Shown here: in pieces, positions 48,235-57,014 of the stretch
Position numbering within the stretch: position 1 is the first letter of the stretch
Layout of the letters: each line of letters starts with the position of its first letter
Origin: Geobacillus thermocatenulatus
GTDB lineage: Bacteria; Bacillota; Bacilli; Bacillales; Anoxybacillaceae
DNA length: 64,000 nt
Reading direction: 5' to 3'
NCBI RefSeq assembly: GCF_002217655.1
Contig: NZ_NEWK01000002.1
Span: 807,164 to 871,163, forward strand
Notes under the pieces: model-generated
Database searches by the model: none
Told to the model about the DNA's origin: nothing
What the model saw: only the letters and a program-made list of their open reading frames with translations
Translations under genes and position numbers: made by a program

Positions 48235-49368
48235 TCATTCTGCGTTTCCTTTCCATGAAAAATAGTCGATTAAAAACGCGATGGCGCGGTCGATCGCTTC
48301 CTCGTTCGGAGCCAGTTTTGCATGGTGCAACCCATATGGCGAATCAACACCGAGCCAAAATATAAATCCAGGAATTTCTGCCAACATATAGCCGAAATCT
48401 TCACCAGTCATCGCTTCTTTGCAACGGATCACATTCACGCCGCCGTGCGCCTTGGCAAACTTCATAAATTCCGCTGTCAGATCCAGATCGTTGTACACTT
48501 CATGGTACATGGCACCGTAATCGATGGATGCTTCGCATTCGTATGCGACTTCAATGCCATGCACGATCGCTTCAATCCGCCGCTTCACCTTCTGCATCGC
48601 TGCAGTCGACAGCGTCCGAATCGTTCCTTCGAGCCGGGCGTGCTCCGCAATGACGTTTTGCACCGTCCCGCCGGCAATTTTTCCGATCGTAATGACCGCG
48701 CCATCGAGCGGATCGACGTTGCGGGCGACGATCGACTGCAGCTGCGTCACCAATGCGCAGGCGGCGACGACCATGTCATTCGCTAAATGCGGAAACGCCG
48801 CATGGCCACCTTTTCCCTTCAGGTCGATAAACAGCTCCGACGTATTGGCAAACAGCAACCCTTCTTTCGTTGCAATCGTGCCGACTGGATATTCCGGCGC
48901 AATATGCAGGGCGACGATGATATCCGGCTTCCATTCCCGCATGATGTCGCTTTCTAACATCGGCTTTGCTCCGCCCGGTCCTTCCTCGGCCGGCTGGAAT
49001 ACAAACAGCAAATCGTCTTTCAGTGGATGATAAGCAAAATGGGTGAGCACACCAAGAGCAATGCTCATATGCACATCGTGGCCGCACGCGTGCATGCGCC
49101 CTTCATGTTTCGACCGATACGGCAAACCGGTCTCCTCGCGAATCGGCAGCCCGTCCATATCGGCGCGGTAGCCGATCGTTTTGCGCGGCGATGTTCCGTT
49201 GACTTTGACGAAAATCCCGGTTTTCCACGTCCGGACTTGAAGCCGCTCTTGCGGCAAGGACTGGATATAGCGAAGCAAATATTGCTGCGTTTTAAACTCC
49301 TGAAACCCAAGCTCTGGGATTTGATGCAAGTCGCGGCGAATGGCGACAAATGGGCTGATCGCAGACAT
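48235..49368 (-). CDS. ykuR: N-acetyldiaminopimelate deacetylase (YkuR)
   Basis: An M20-family metallohydrolase of 377 residues that removes acetyl from N-acetyl-L,L-diaminopimelate in the acetylase branch of lysine and cell-wall synthesis. Metal-binding motifs are [20 protein letters not shown] and the final [10 protein letters not shown]; a dimerisation domain lies at about 180-290. ATG 49368 follows GGAGGAGAG. dapH lies directly upstream and patA, the aminotransferase of the same branch, near 62 kb. A terminator separates it from dapH. Confidence 0.94.
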   Translation of the reverse strand: MSAISPFVAIRRDLHQIPELGFQEFKTQQYLLRYIQSLPQERLQVRTWKTGIFVKVNGTSPRKTIGYRADMDGLPIREETGLPYRSKHEGRMHACGHDVHMSIALGVLTHFAYHPLKDDLLFVFQPAEEGPGGAKPMLESDIMREWKPDIIVALHIAPEYPVGTIATKEGLLFANTSELFIDLKGKGGHAAFPHLANDMVVAACALVTQLQSIVARNVDPLDGAVITIGKIAGGTVQNVIAEHARLEGTIRTLSTAAMQKVKRRIEAIVHGIEVAYECEASIDYGAMYHEVYNDLDLTAEFMKFAKAHGGVNVIRCKEAMTGEDFGYMLAEIPGFIFWLGVDSPYGLHHAKLAPNEEAIDRAIAFLIDYFSWKGNAE

Positions 49369-49386
49369 CGTCTCTCCTCCATGGAT

Positions 49387-49420
49387 AAAAAAGCTGTCCT
49401 CGTGTGAAGGGACAGCTTTT
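49387..49420 (-). terminator. Terminator between dapH and ykuR
   Basis: AAAAGCTGTCC (49389-49399) and GGACAGCTTTT (49410-49420), an 11-base stem followed on the minus strand by six Ts. It stands in the 59-base gap between two same-pathway, same-direction genes. Confidence 0.85.
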
Positions 49421-49427
49421 ATGATGA

Positions 49428-50138
49428 TTATAATTGGCGAAGCTCCTGCTTAATCTCCGTTTTCGCCCGCGTTTGCTCGTCGATCTGCTTAATGACGCGC
49501 GCCGGCACGCCGGCCACGACCGTATACGGCGGCACGTCTTCGACAACAACGGCGCCGGCAGCCACAACCGCTCCCTTGCCGACCGTGACACCTTCCAAAA
49601 TAACGGCATTCGCCCCAACGAGCACATCGTCTTCAATGACGACCGGCTTGGCTGATGGCGGCTCGATCACGCCTGCCAACACCGCGCCGGCGCCGATATG
49701 GCAGTTTTTCCCTACCGTCGCCCGGCCGCCGAGCACCGCGTTCATGTCGATCATCGTTCCTTCGCCGACGACGGCGCCGATATTGATGACCGCTCCCATC
49801 ATAATGACGGCGTTGTCGCCGATTTCGACATGGTCGCGGATGATCGCGCCCGGCTCAATGCGCGCCTTGATGCCTTTCAAATCCAAAAGCGGAATGGCCG
49901 AGTTGCGACGGTCGTTCTCGACAACATAGTCCTCGATTTTGTCTTGATTCGCTTCGATTGCCGCTTGAATGTCTTGCCATTCGCCAAACACAACGCCGAC
50001 GTTGCCGATCATAAACGTTTTCGCGCTTGAGCCGAAATCGATGCCATCAAGATCCCCTTTTATGTATACTTTAACAGGCGTTGATTTTTTACTGTTTTGA
50101 ATAAACGAAATGATTTCATTGGCGTCCATCATCTTCAT
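49428..50138 (-). CDS. dapH: Tetrahydrodipicolinate N-acetyltransferase
   Basis: A 236-residue left-handed beta-helix acyltransferase that acetylates tetrahydrodipicolinate in diaminopimelate synthesis. It starts [16 protein letters not shown], with hexapeptide repeats ([44 protein letters not shown]) from about 90 to 200, and ends [10 protein letters not shown] as in B. subtilis DapH (YkuQ). ATG 50138 has AAGGAGG 9 bases upstream. It heads a dapH-ykuR unit interrupted by a terminator. Confidence 0.97.
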   Translation of the reverse strand: MKMMDANEIISFIQNSKKSTPVKVYIKGDLDGIDFGSSAKTFMIGNVGVVFGEWQDIQAAIEANQDKIEDYVVENDRRNSAIPLLDLKGIKARIEPGAIIRDHVEIGDNAVIMMGAVINIGAVVGEGTMIDMNAVLGGRATVGKNCHIGAGAVLAGVIEPPSAKPVVIEDDVLVGANAVILEGVTVGKGAVVAAGAVVVEDVPPYTVVAGVPARVIKQIDEQTRAKTEIKQELRQL

Positions 50139-50173
50139 GGGCGATATCCTCCTTTACACCTGTATTCTTTTTT

Positions 50174-50203
50174 ACTTTAGCAAAACAGAGATCATTGTGA
50201 CAA
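50174..50203 (-). promoter_or_regulatory. Promoter of dapH
   Basis: Minus-strand TTGTCA (50198-50203), an 18-base spacer and TAAAGT (50174-50179). Confidence 0.65.
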
Positions 50204-50334
50204 GCACAAATTCATTGAGCAAAATACTGTAAATATCTTCTCGAAGGCTTGGACTTGTGGAAGTTGCCCTGCCGCTTCCGAACGGATCAGCCAAAGCCCG
50301 CTGCTCTTGTTATGGCACACGATTCCCTTTCTGC

Positions 50335-50808
50335 TCATTGTTCAGCTTCTTTTCGGCCTAGCTTCCGGCCGCCATTAGGCCTGTGCAGCTGTTTATTCAG
50401 TTGCTTCAGTACTTCCCGTCGAGTGAAAATGCCTGCAAAATAGCCGTCGTCATTTTCCACGCACACGAACGGATGGTTGACAATAAGCCCCACTGCCTTC
50501 ATCAGGCTGTCGTCAAGCCGCAGGCGCGGAATGTTTCGGTTCATCACTTCTTCGACCTTCATCGTCTCGAGACGTTCAAATTCAATGCGCTCCAATCCTA
50601 AAATGGCATCCATTATCATCGTCATGCTGATGAGCCCGTGAAGTTTATAAGATGTGTCCAATACCGGAATCGCCGAATAGCCGGTTTTCGTCAGGACGAG
50701 CAGCGCATGATCCAAATAATTTCCCGGCTGCACATGCGCCACTTTATCCGCCGGAATCAGAAAGGACTTCACAGTCATTTGCATGAATTCATTGTGTTCC
50801 CATGTCAT
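50335..50808 (-). CDS. darB: c-di-AMP-binding CBS protein DarB (CbpB, YkuL)
   Basis: A 157-residue protein of two CBS domains: IPADKVAHVQPGNYLDHALLVL... and EVMNRNIPRLRLDDSL...CVENDDGYFAGIFTRREVL. In B. subtilis DarB (YkuL) binds c-di-AMP; the free form stimulates the (p)ppGpp synthetase Rel and pyruvate carboxylase, linking K+ status to metabolism. PycA and KtrC, other proteins in this circuit, are also encoded in the window. ATG 50808 has AAAGGCGGAAC about 8 bases upstream; the frame is open to 50907 through a terminator region, so the longer form is unlikely. Confidence 0.92.
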   Translation of the reverse strand: MTWEHNEFMQMTVKSFLIPADKVAHVQPGNYLDHALLVLTKTGYSAIPVLDTSYKLHGLISMTMIMDAILGLERIEFERLETMKVEEVMNRNIPRLRLDDSLMKAVGLIVNHPFVCVENDDGYFAGIFTRREVLKQLNKQLHRPNGGRKLGRKEAEQ

Positions 50809-50865
50809 GCCGATGTTCCGCCTTTCTTCTGCATCTTCTCCTCTCCACACTGTTATCATACCATA

Positions 50866-50891
50866 AAAAAGACTATCGCTTCCTGCGATAG
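50866..50891 (-). terminator. Terminator of the YkzF-like gene
   Basis: CTATCGC (50873-50879) and GCGATAG (50885-50891) with a 5-base loop, then TCTTTTTT on the minus strand. An extended -10 (TGGTATGAT, about 50857-50865) for darB follows at once. Confidence 0.75.
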
Positions 50892-50910
50892 CGATAGTGC
50901 ACAACAATTT

Positions 50911-51114
50911 TTATCCTTCCTCTTCCTCTATCAACAGGCGGTCGTATAAACGCAACAGCTGCCGGTACCGGTGTTCATCGACCGCCTTGTCCCCGTTTTC
51001 GATATCCGCCAGCTCGGAGCGGATGAGCTCGAGTGCATATTGCTGGCTAAACAAAACGTCAAGCAATAACGCCGCTTCCTCGCCCGACAGCCTTGTCGGC
51101 AGCCGCTTCGTCAT
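50911..51114 (-). CDS. Small helical protein (YkzF-like by position)
   Basis: A 67-residue acidic protein starting MTKRLPTRLSGEEAALLLDV, all-helical, ending LIEEEEG. It has no signal peptide or motif. It sits just upstream of darB, where B. subtilis has ykzF, so it may be the same gene; I cannot verify this by sequence. ATG 51114 is chosen because AAAGGGGGA lies 7 bases upstream; ATG 51120 is closer to that site. Confidence 0.75.
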   Translation of the reverse strand: MTKRLPTRLSGEEAALLLDVLFSQQYALELIRSELADIENGDKAVDEHRYRQLLRLYDRLLIEEEEG

Positions 51115-51221
51115 CTTCATTCCCCCTTTGCCTCTTCCGCTTCCATATATATTCGCCGGCAAAGGAAAAAAGTCGTGGAAAAAACCGTCATTTCCAAGCG
51201 ACCAAAAAACGGTTTTCTCTC

Positions 51222-51437
51222 CGTGAACTACCCACCACCTACGCTTCGCTGAGAGGTGGGGGCTTCAAGCGACTTGGGTGTGTTCGCCGAACGGCAAGCC
51301 GCACACAAGAACCCTTTACGCTTCCCTTCGTTCCAAAGGTGTCCGTTCTAACCATATTCTATCCTATTCGTTGGCTGACGCCAACCGACATTCATCTCCC
51401 ACTTTCACTTCGCTTAGAAGTGGGAGACTTCTTTCAG
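51222..51437 (-). mobile_element. IS200/IS605-derived MITE with omega-RNA-like right end
   Basis: About 215 bases without coding capacity, bounded by two imperfect palindromes: CCACCT/AGGTGG (51235-51259, right end) and TCTCCCACTT/AAGTGGGAGA (51395-51427, left end). Between them, minus-strand GTGTG...CACAC with an inner GCCG-TTC-GGC hairpin (about 51278-51306) resembles the structured end of IS605-type guide RNAs. No tnpA or tnpB is present, so it depends on a transposase supplied elsewhere. Exact ends are estimated. Confidence 0.7.
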
Positions 51438-51488
51438 AAGAAAGATGGTAAAGCAGACAGATGCGTGATATTTTGTGCATGGCGGCCA

Positions 51489-51522
51489 TCAAAAAAGGTG
51501 TCCCGCCTTGTTGGGACACCTT
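51489..51522 (-). terminator. Terminator of the 51527 gene
   Basis: AAGGTGTCCC (51495-51504) and GGGACACCTT (51513-51522), perfect, followed by TTTTTT on the minus strand. Confidence 0.9.
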
Positions 51523-51526
51523 CCGT

Positions 51527-51760
51527 TCAATCATATCGAAGCGCCAAATAACCGATGGCAAACACAGCAAGCAAGACGGCGAGCACATACGCAAGCAATA
51601 TCGGGTTGCGCAAATAGGCATGCCCCTCGACCGTTTTCGGGATCGGCCCGTCAAGCTCCCCTTGCCAGCGCTGCTGGCGGCCGAGACGGACCGTATACAT
51701 AAATCCAATCACCGCAATCAATACAGAAAGGACAGATAATACGAAAGTCAGCTGTGCCAT
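51527..51760 (-). CDS. Small two-helix membrane protein, function unknown
   Basis: A 77-residue protein starting MAQLTFVLSVLSVLIAVIGF, with transmembrane helices at about 4-23 and 53-73 and a polar loop (GRQQRWQGELDGPIPKTVEG) between. No family recognised. ATG 51760 is supported by GAGGTGAAACG. It follows ykuI by 48 bases in the same direction and may be co-transcribed; it has its own strong terminator. Confidence 0.8.
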   Translation of the reverse strand: MAQLTFVLSVLSVLIAVIGFMYTVRLGRQQRWQGELDGPIPKTVEGHAYLRNPILLAYVLAVLLAVFAIGYLALRYD

Positions 51761-51808
51761 ACGTTTCACCTCATGCTTACTTTGCCGCAATGAGTCGGTT
51801 TTATGCAG

Positions 51809-53026
51809 TCAATAATGGGCGTCATGCTCAAACAAATAGCTGTACGACAAGTCAATAAACAAGTAATGGCGCTCATCGATCGGATACGAATACGTCCGGA
51901 TCGTTTCCCCTGTTTCAATATCCGTGTATAAATCGGACAAAAGCCCTCTTCGACGCGAGCGCATGCGAATAATGTTTTCCAAAAAATATGGACGCCAGCT
52001 CCAGTTTTTCATATAATATTGCGGCTGAAGCTCCCACCGGCCGCCGCGCTTGAACATATTGCCCGACTGCTGGAAGCCGTCCTCATCACAAACATAAATG
52101 CGGAAGCAAACATCGTCGAGCTCGCCGGCCAACAGGGAAATGAGCTCGTTAAAATCGGCGGCTTTTTTGTATTTGCCAAGCAGCGCGCTCATCCGCTGCT
52201 GAAACTGCTCAGCAATTTGATACAGCGTTTCAAGCTTTTTCTTTTCCTGCTGGATGAAGCGATGGCACTCTTGGCGGAGCAAGTCTTTCAACAAATCGCG
52301 CGGCACAACCTCAGGCGCCGGCTTGGCCAAATAATACCCTTGATAATAGCGACCGCCATGCCGCCAAGCATACTGAAGCTGAAATGACGTTTCGATGTCC
52401 TCATACAGGAGCGTCGCTCCGATTTTGCGCGCCAACAACGAAATCGAGTGAACGATTTCCTGGTATGCTTGATGAACGGACGTTTTCCGCAATTCACGCA
52501 AATCGATTTTTAAAATATCAGGCGACAAGACGCCGATTCGCTCAAGATGAATGCTATGTTCGGCGATGTTGTCGACCGCCACCTTAACGCCGTATGTACG
52601 AAGATACGTCAATAAATGGCTGAGCTGATCGACGTCTCCCTTGAAATGCTGCTCATTGATTTCCAAAACAATGCGGCTTAGCGCCAACCCTTTCGCTTCA
52701 TAGGAGAGAAGCAGTTGCAAAAACGACTCGCCGCGGTCAAGCATCAGCAAGTTGGCATCGCGGTTTAAAAAAATGAGCAGCGTTTGATCATCAAGCGACA
52801 GAAAATAGTCGAGCGCCTTTTTCGTCACCACATCATCTACTTCGATGCGAAATTCTTCTGGAATGGCTTCATCATGAAAAAACGGTCCAAGGCTGACCGG
52901 CCCTGTTTCCGTTTGAAACCGACCGAGCACTTCATAGCCGACGACCCCATGCTCATCAGCGCTGAAGATCGGTTGATAGTAGGGGATCACCTGCGGCAAG
53001 TTGGCCATAACGTCTAATGCATCCAT
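51809..53026 (-). CDS. ykuI: EAL-domain c-di-GMP-binding protein YkuI
   Basis: A 405-residue protein with an N-terminal EAL domain (about 5-245) and a C-terminal PAS-like YkuI_C sensory domain (about 275-405), joined by a long helix. The signature is EVL (YEVLGR) instead of EAL. Other metal-site blocks look retained (FLNRDANLL, VLEINEQ, VAVDNIAEHS). B. subtilis YkuI binds c-di-GMP but was reported without clear phosphodiesterase activity, so this may be an effector rather than an enzyme. ATG 53026 has GAGGTGGGCACG before it. Confidence 0.93.
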   Translation of the reverse strand: MDALDVMANLPQVIPYYQPIFSADEHGVVGYEVLGRFQTETGPVSLGPFFHDEAIPEEFRIEVDDVVTKKALDYFLSLDDQTLLIFLNRDANLLMLDRGESFLQLLLSYEAKGLALSRIVLEINEQHFKGDVDQLSHLLTYLRTYGVKVAVDNIAEHSIHLERIGVLSPDILKIDLRELRKTSVHQAYQEIVHSISLLARKIGATLLYEDIETSFQLQYAWRHGGRYYQGYYLAKPAPEVVPRDLLKDLLRQECHRFIQQEKKKLETLYQIAEQFQQRMSALLGKYKKAADFNELISLLAGELDDVCFRIYVCDEDGFQQSGNMFKRGGRWELQPQYYMKNWSWRPYFLENIIRMRSRRRGLLSDLYTDIETGETIRTYSYPIDERHYLFIDLSYSYLFEHDAHY

Positions 53027-53096
53027 CGTGCCCACCTCATTCCCATCGACCATCTTTACCTTTATTATAGCATAATTGCCCAATCATTCCTGACGT

Positions 53097-53133
53097 AAAA
53101 AAAGCGGCTCCCCTGACAGCAGGGAATCCGCTT
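53097..53133 (-). terminator. Terminator downstream of fadH
   Basis: AAGCGG/CCGCTT outer arms and CCCT/AGGG inner arms with a long minus-strand T tract (53097-53103). It lies 108 bases past the fadH stop; the stretch between holds nothing I recognise. Confidence 0.75.
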
Positions 53134-53240
53134 GTGACAAAAGCCGTTACGTGCAATGAACCGGTTGCCCGCAATAAATGAAGAAATGCCGCCTGCAATC
53201 CCTTTTGGATGAGGACCATCTTGCTTTACGGCAAATTTGA

Positions 53241-54008
53241 TTAAAACGGCCGCCGATTCAGCCATTGACCGCCGTCGACAGTGATGCAAGCGCCGTTAAT
53301 GTAAGCGGCTTCATCCGAAAGCAAAAACGAAGCGACCGCCGCGATTTCTTCCGGCGTCCCGAGCCGCCCGAGCGGCACGCTTTCCAACGTCATCCGCTCC
53401 GCTTCCTCTGATTCCCAAAGCCGCTCCGCCCCACCGGTCCGTTCGATCGGTCCGGGAGCGATCGCATTGACGCGGAAGCCGTACTTTTTCCCCCATTCCA
53501 CAGCAAGCGTGCGCGTCATGGCCAGCACTCCCGCCTTCGCGCTCGCTGAATGAATGACCCCGGCGCCGGCATGCCAGGCATATGTTGCAACGATGTTGAT
53601 AATGTTCCCTTTCAAGCCGCGCTGAATCCAGTAGTTGCCGACTTCCCGGCTGCAGTAAAACGTGCCGTTTAACACAATGTTAATGACGCTGTTCCAGCCG
53701 TTGATCGACAACTTTTCCGCGGGGCAAATGAAATTGCCCGCCGCATTGTTGATGAGGGCATCGATGCGGCCGAATTCCGCATCAGTCCGCTCCACCATGT
53801 GCGCCACTTGTTCCGGGTTGCGCACATCCATCGGAACCGTAAGCACTTGTCCCCCATTCGGCGCAGCGATTTCCCGCTTGGCCTCTTCGAGCGCCTCGGC
53901 CCGCCTTCCCGTAATGACGACGTTGGCCCCCTCAGCGACAAACCGCTTCGCCATATACTTCCCCATTCCGCTCGACCCGCCGGTCACAATGATCACCTTT
54001 CCGTTCAT
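53241..54008 (-). CDS. fadH: 2,4-dienoyl-CoA reductase (short-chain dehydrogenase)
   Basis: A 255-residue SDR enzyme that reduces 2,4-dienoyl-CoA with NADPH during beta-oxidation of unsaturated fatty acids. The cofactor loop TGGSSGMG (9-16) and NNAAGNF are clear. In place of the usual YxxxK it has HSASAKAG, the Ser-xxx-Lys arrangement of dienoyl-CoA reductases, which supports this over a generic SDR. Corresponds to B. subtilis ykuF/fadH. A FadR-like operator overlaps its promoter. ATG 54008 follows AGGAGGAGAA. Confidence 0.92.
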   Translation of the reverse strand: MNGKVIIVTGGSSGMGKYMAKRFVAEGANVVITGRRAEALEEAKREIAAPNGGQVLTVPMDVRNPEQVAHMVERTDAEFGRIDALINNAAGNFICPAEKLSINGWNSVINIVLNGTFYCSREVGNYWIQRGLKGNIINIVATYAWHAGAGVIHSASAKAGVLAMTRTLAVEWGKKYGFRVNAIAPGPIERTGGAERLWESEEAERMTLESVPLGRLGTPEEIAAVASFLLSDEAAYINGACITVDGGQWLNRRPF

Positions 54009-54023
54009 CCATTTCTCCTCCTA

Positions 54024-54052
54024 TGACTGATTACTCATTCATTTCTATCATA
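54024..54052 (-). promoter_or_regulatory. fadH promoter with FadR-like operator
   Basis: Minus-strand TGAATGAGTAATCAGTCA (54024-54041) matches 16 of 18 positions of the Bacillus FadR operator TGAATGAMTANTCATTCA as I recall it. It lies just after an extended -10 (TGATATGAT, -10 at 54047-54052), the expected repressor position. fadH belongs to the FadR regulon in B. subtilis. Confidence 0.75.
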
Positions 54053-54092
54053 TCATAAAATAGTGGAATATTCGAACATCTTAGTCCTCCTA

Positions 54093-54122
54093 TTGTCCTT
54101 TTCCCTCTCTTTTCGTTATAAT
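54093..54122 (+). promoter_or_regulatory. Promoter of ykuE
   Basis: TTGTCC (54093-54098), an 18-base spacer and TATAAT (54117-54122), 30 bases before the ATG. Confidence 0.65.
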
Positions 54123-54151
54123 AAAGCTGCTTGTGAAAGGACGGCGAAACG

Positions 54152-55021
54152 ATGCACCATCTCGAAACAACCAAACTAAGCCGGCGCGCCTTTTTGAAAA
54201 AGCTGGCGCGCACAAGTTTCAGCGCAGCGCTGGCCGTGGCAGCCGCCTCTGGATACGCCCGCTGGATTGAGCCAGCCGAGCTGACCGTGACGCACCATAC
54301 GCTGTCGCATCCTCTGATCCCAAAGTCGTTTGCCGGCGTCAAGCTGCTGCAGTTCAGTGATCTCCATCTCGGCCATTATTATGGCTTGGAACGCTTTTAC
54401 CGCATTATGGACCGCATCAACGAACTCGGGCCCGATCTCGTCGTATTCACAGGCGATCTGCTCCATGAGGCGAACCGGTATCCGCACGTCGACGCGGTCG
54501 CTGAGGCGTTGGCCGGCGTCCGCGCTCCTCTTGGGAAATTTTGTATTTACGGAAACCATGATCACGGCGGCTATGGAACAGATATTTACCGTCGATTGAT
54601 GGAACGAGCCGGGTTCCGCGTTCTCGTCAATGAGCATGCACTCGTCCGGCGCGGCCACGGGGCGATCGCGATCGCCGGCAGCGACGATATGATGCTCGGA
54701 CGCCCGGACTGGTCGAAAATGACGAACGGCATTCCGCGGGCGACATATACGATCGCCCTCGTTCATGAGCCGGACGGTGCCATTGAGGCTCGCCGCTTCC
54801 CTATTCACGTTCAACTGTCTGGCCATAGCCACGGCGGGCAAATTCAGTTGCCGTTTATCGGACCGCTCATCACGCCGCCGTTGTCTGAGCGGTATTATGA
54901 AGGGTTTTACCACGTCGGCGGACTCTTGTTGTACGTCAACCGCGGCCTTGGCACGACGCGGGTGCCGCTTCGCTTCTTTGCTCCGCCGGAGTTGACCGTT
55001 TTTTCGCTTACTCCCGGCTAG
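54152..55021 (+). CDS. ykuE: Tat-exported metallophosphoesterase YkuE
   Basis: A 289-residue calcineurin-like phosphoesterase with a twin-arginine signal: SRRAFLKKL (residues 10-18) followed by a weakly hydrophobic region rich in Ala. Metal-binding motifs are FSDLHLGH, FTGDLL, YGNHDHGGYG and SGHSHGGQ, all intact. In B. subtilis YkuE is exported by the TatAyCy system and stays with the cell wall. The substrate is unknown. ATG 54152 has AAAGGACGGCG before it. Divergent from fadH. Confidence 0.94.
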   Translation: MHHLETTKLSRRAFLKKLARTSFSAALAVAAASGYARWIEPAELTVTHHTLSHPLIPKSFAGVKLLQFSDLHLGHYYGLERFYRIMDRINELGPDLVVFTGDLLHEANRYPHVDAVAEALAGVRAPLGKFCIYGNHDHGGYGTDIYRRLMERAGFRVLVNEHALVRRGHGAIAIAGSDDMMLGRPDWSKMTNGIPRATYTIALVHEPDGAIEARRFPIHVQLSGHSHGGQIQLPFIGPLITPPLSERYYEGFYHVGGLLLYVNRGLGTTRVPLRFFAPPELTVFSLTPG

Positions 55022-55089
55022 AAGTAGGACAAACCGACCAACAACGCTGCTTTCTATGTTATAATAGAAAGAAAAAAGGAGACATGCCG

Positions 55090-55524
55090 ATGAAACCGTT
55101 GCAATTGACGGTCGACAATATTGCCAAAGCGATTTTTACCGTCAACCGCCATGCAAAAACCGCTTTGAATCCTGCATTCCTTTATCTTCTAAAGAAAAAG
55201 GCGATTGAAAAGCTGCTCGAGGAGGGCAAGGCGAAAAAAGTGGGCCTCCATTTTTCCCGCAATCCGAAATACAGCCAACAGCAATCCGACGTGCTTGTCG
55301 CCGTCGGCGACTACTACTTCCACATCCCACCGACAAAACAAGATTTCGCCGTCCTTCCGCACCTTGGCGCTCTCAACGATTCATACCGCAACCCTCCGGC
55401 TCGGATGCCACTGTCAGAAGCCAAGGCCATTCTCATCGCCTACACCGGATTAAAAGAAAAGCCGGAACAAAGGCCGAAACGGCTGACAAAACCCGTATTT
55501 AAACGGCTCGGCGACCGCTATTAG
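55090..55524 (+). CDS. ykyB: YkyB-like protein
   Basis: A 144-residue basic soluble protein (MKPLQLTVDNIAKAIFTVNR...) with the YkyB core: VNRHAKTALNP, LHFSRNPKYSQQQSDVLVAVGDYYFH, PPTKQDF. The family is limited to Bacillales and has no known function. ATG 55090 has AAGGAGAC 9 bases upstream; ATG 55084 is nearer and less likely. It follows ykuE by 68 bases. In B. subtilis ykyB is the neighbour of cheV and patA; here the GGDEF operon, DUF1906 gene and corA separate it from patA. Confidence 0.92.
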   Translation: MKPLQLTVDNIAKAIFTVNRHAKTALNPAFLYLLKKKAIEKLLEEGKAKKVGLHFSRNPKYSQQQSDVLVAVGDYYFHIPPTKQDFAVLPHLGALNDSYRNPPARMPLSEAKAILIAYTGLKEKPEQRPKRLTKPVFKRLGDRY

Positions 55525-55607
55525 GCGGGCGCCGCCTTCCATCATGACCGGCCTTCTAGCCCCCTTTTCGCTGATCGAAAACAAGCGATTGGTTAATGTT
55601 CTGCCGG

Positions 55608-57014
55608 TTATGCTGACACTCCTTTTCTCTTTATGCTCCCCCATTGCTTTTTTCGGCGAAAGGCGTCGATCACCCCTTCGCACCGCCACCAAGCGGTAAG
55701 CGGGCGGTACCAAAACGTCTCGGTCAGCGAGAAGAAAAAAAGCCTCACCAAATCAGATACGTTCGGGAACTTCCGCTCTGTCCATTCTTCAAGCAAGACG
55801 GCGGCGGCTGACAAAAACGAACCGTACAACACAGAAACCGTCAGCAACAGAAGAGCAAGCTCCACGTACATGCTCCCGAGAAACAATGAAAAAACAACCA
55901 CGATATAGCCGATCAATTCAACGACCGGTCCAAGAAGCTCAATGAACCAAAAATACGGTAGCGAAAGAAGGCCGATCGAACCGTATTTTGGGTTGAACAG
56001 CATCGACCGATGCATCCATAAGCTCTCAAGCAGCCCGCGATGCCAGCGCCGCCGCTGCCGGCGCAAATCCCCATACGTTTCCGGCGCTTCCGTCCAGCAA
56101 ACTGGGTCGGGGATGTAGATGATTTTTTTCGCCTCGTTCTTTTCTCGCGCCAGCCGATGCAGACGCACGACGAGTTCCATATCCTCGCCAGCGGTGTCGG
56201 CATATCCGCCCGCTTCGATCATCCAAGGTTTGGAAAATACACCGAACGCCCCGGAAACGATCAACAGCAAGTTATGGCGACTTAAGCCGAGGCGGCCGAG
56301 CAAAAACGCACGCAAATATTCAATCGTTTGCATAATGACGAGCGGCCGCCGCGACAACCCGACCTGGACGATTTCACCGCGTTCAATCCGACAGCCGTTG
56401 GCGATGCGGACGCTTCCTCCAGAAGCGATGATTTCCCCGTCGGACTCAAGCATTGGTTTCATCACTTTCAAAAACGCGCGCCGCTCCAAAACCGAATCGC
56501 CGTCAATCGAGCAAATGTATGGATAGCGGGAGGCGTTGATCCCCGCGTTCAACGCATCCGCTTTCCCGCCGTTTTCTTTATCCAGCACAAACAAATGCGG
56601 ATAATCAGGCGACTGGTAAACCGCCTTAATTTCCTTTGCGGCCAGCTGGCGGCGAATGACGCGATAGACCGGCTGCAAATGAAAATGCTCAATCAGCCGT
56701 TCAAGCGTCTTGTCAGTTGAACCATCGTTAATGACGATGACTTCGTACTCAGGATATTCAATAGCCAGCAGCGACCGCACTGAGCCGACGATGCCCGCTT
56801 CTTCATTATAAGCGGGAACGAGAATGGACACCGGTTTGGCATAGCTCGCATCAAGCAGCTCTTCATACGGCTCCCAGTCATCAAGACGATGAACCCTGCG
56901 CAAATGGATGAACGAGACAACAAGCAAAAAGGCATAAAAAAGAAGAACGATGACCATGTAAATCAGTACAATATGTCCTGCGACCCAAAGAAACGAACGC
57001 CACGCTTCCATCAT
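55608..57014 (-). CDS. Membrane family 2 glycosyltransferase (processive type)
   Basis: A 468-residue enzyme with N-terminal helices (about 7-33), a cytoplasmic GT-A domain (about 50-320) and three or four C-terminal helices. GT2 signatures: PVSILVPAYNEE, VINDGSTD, the DxD-like SIDGDS, the acceptor-site AGEDMEL, and RRQRRRWHRG in place of QxxRW. This plan is that of poly-sugar synthases such as PgaC and cellulose/hyaluronan synthases; the polymer is unknown. It is third in an operon after the GGDEF and HEAT genes, with its ATG overlapping the HEAT stop (TGATG). ATG 57011 is an equally possible start. Confidence 0.9.
   Translation of the reverse strand: MMEAWRSFLWVAGHIVLIYMVIVLLFYAFLLVVSFIHLRRVHRLDDWEPYEELLDASYAKPVSILVPAYNEEAGIVGSVRSLLAIEYPEYEVIVINDGSTDKTLERLIEHFHLQPVYRVIRRQLAAKEIKAVYQSPDYPHLFVLDKENGGKADALNAGINASRYPYICSIDGDSVLERRAFLKVMKPMLESDGEIIASGGSVRIANGCRIERGEIVQVGLSRRPLVIMQTIEYLRAFLLGRLGLSRHNLLLIVSGAFGVFSKPWMIEAGGYADTAGEDMELVVRLHRLAREKNEAKKIIYIPDPVCWTEAPETYGDLRRQRRRWHRGLLESLWMHRSMLFNPKYGSIGLLSLPYFWFIELLGPVVELIGYIVVVFSLFLGSMYVELALLLLTVSVLYGSFLSAAAVLLEEWTERKFPNVSDLVRLFFFSLTETFWYRPLTAWWRCEGVIDAFRRKKQWGSIKRKGVSA

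Noticed and set aside
53037-53289. Small minus-strand frames overlapping and following the end of fadH
   Set aside because: No ribosome site or recognisable similarity; part of the stretch is the fadH terminator.
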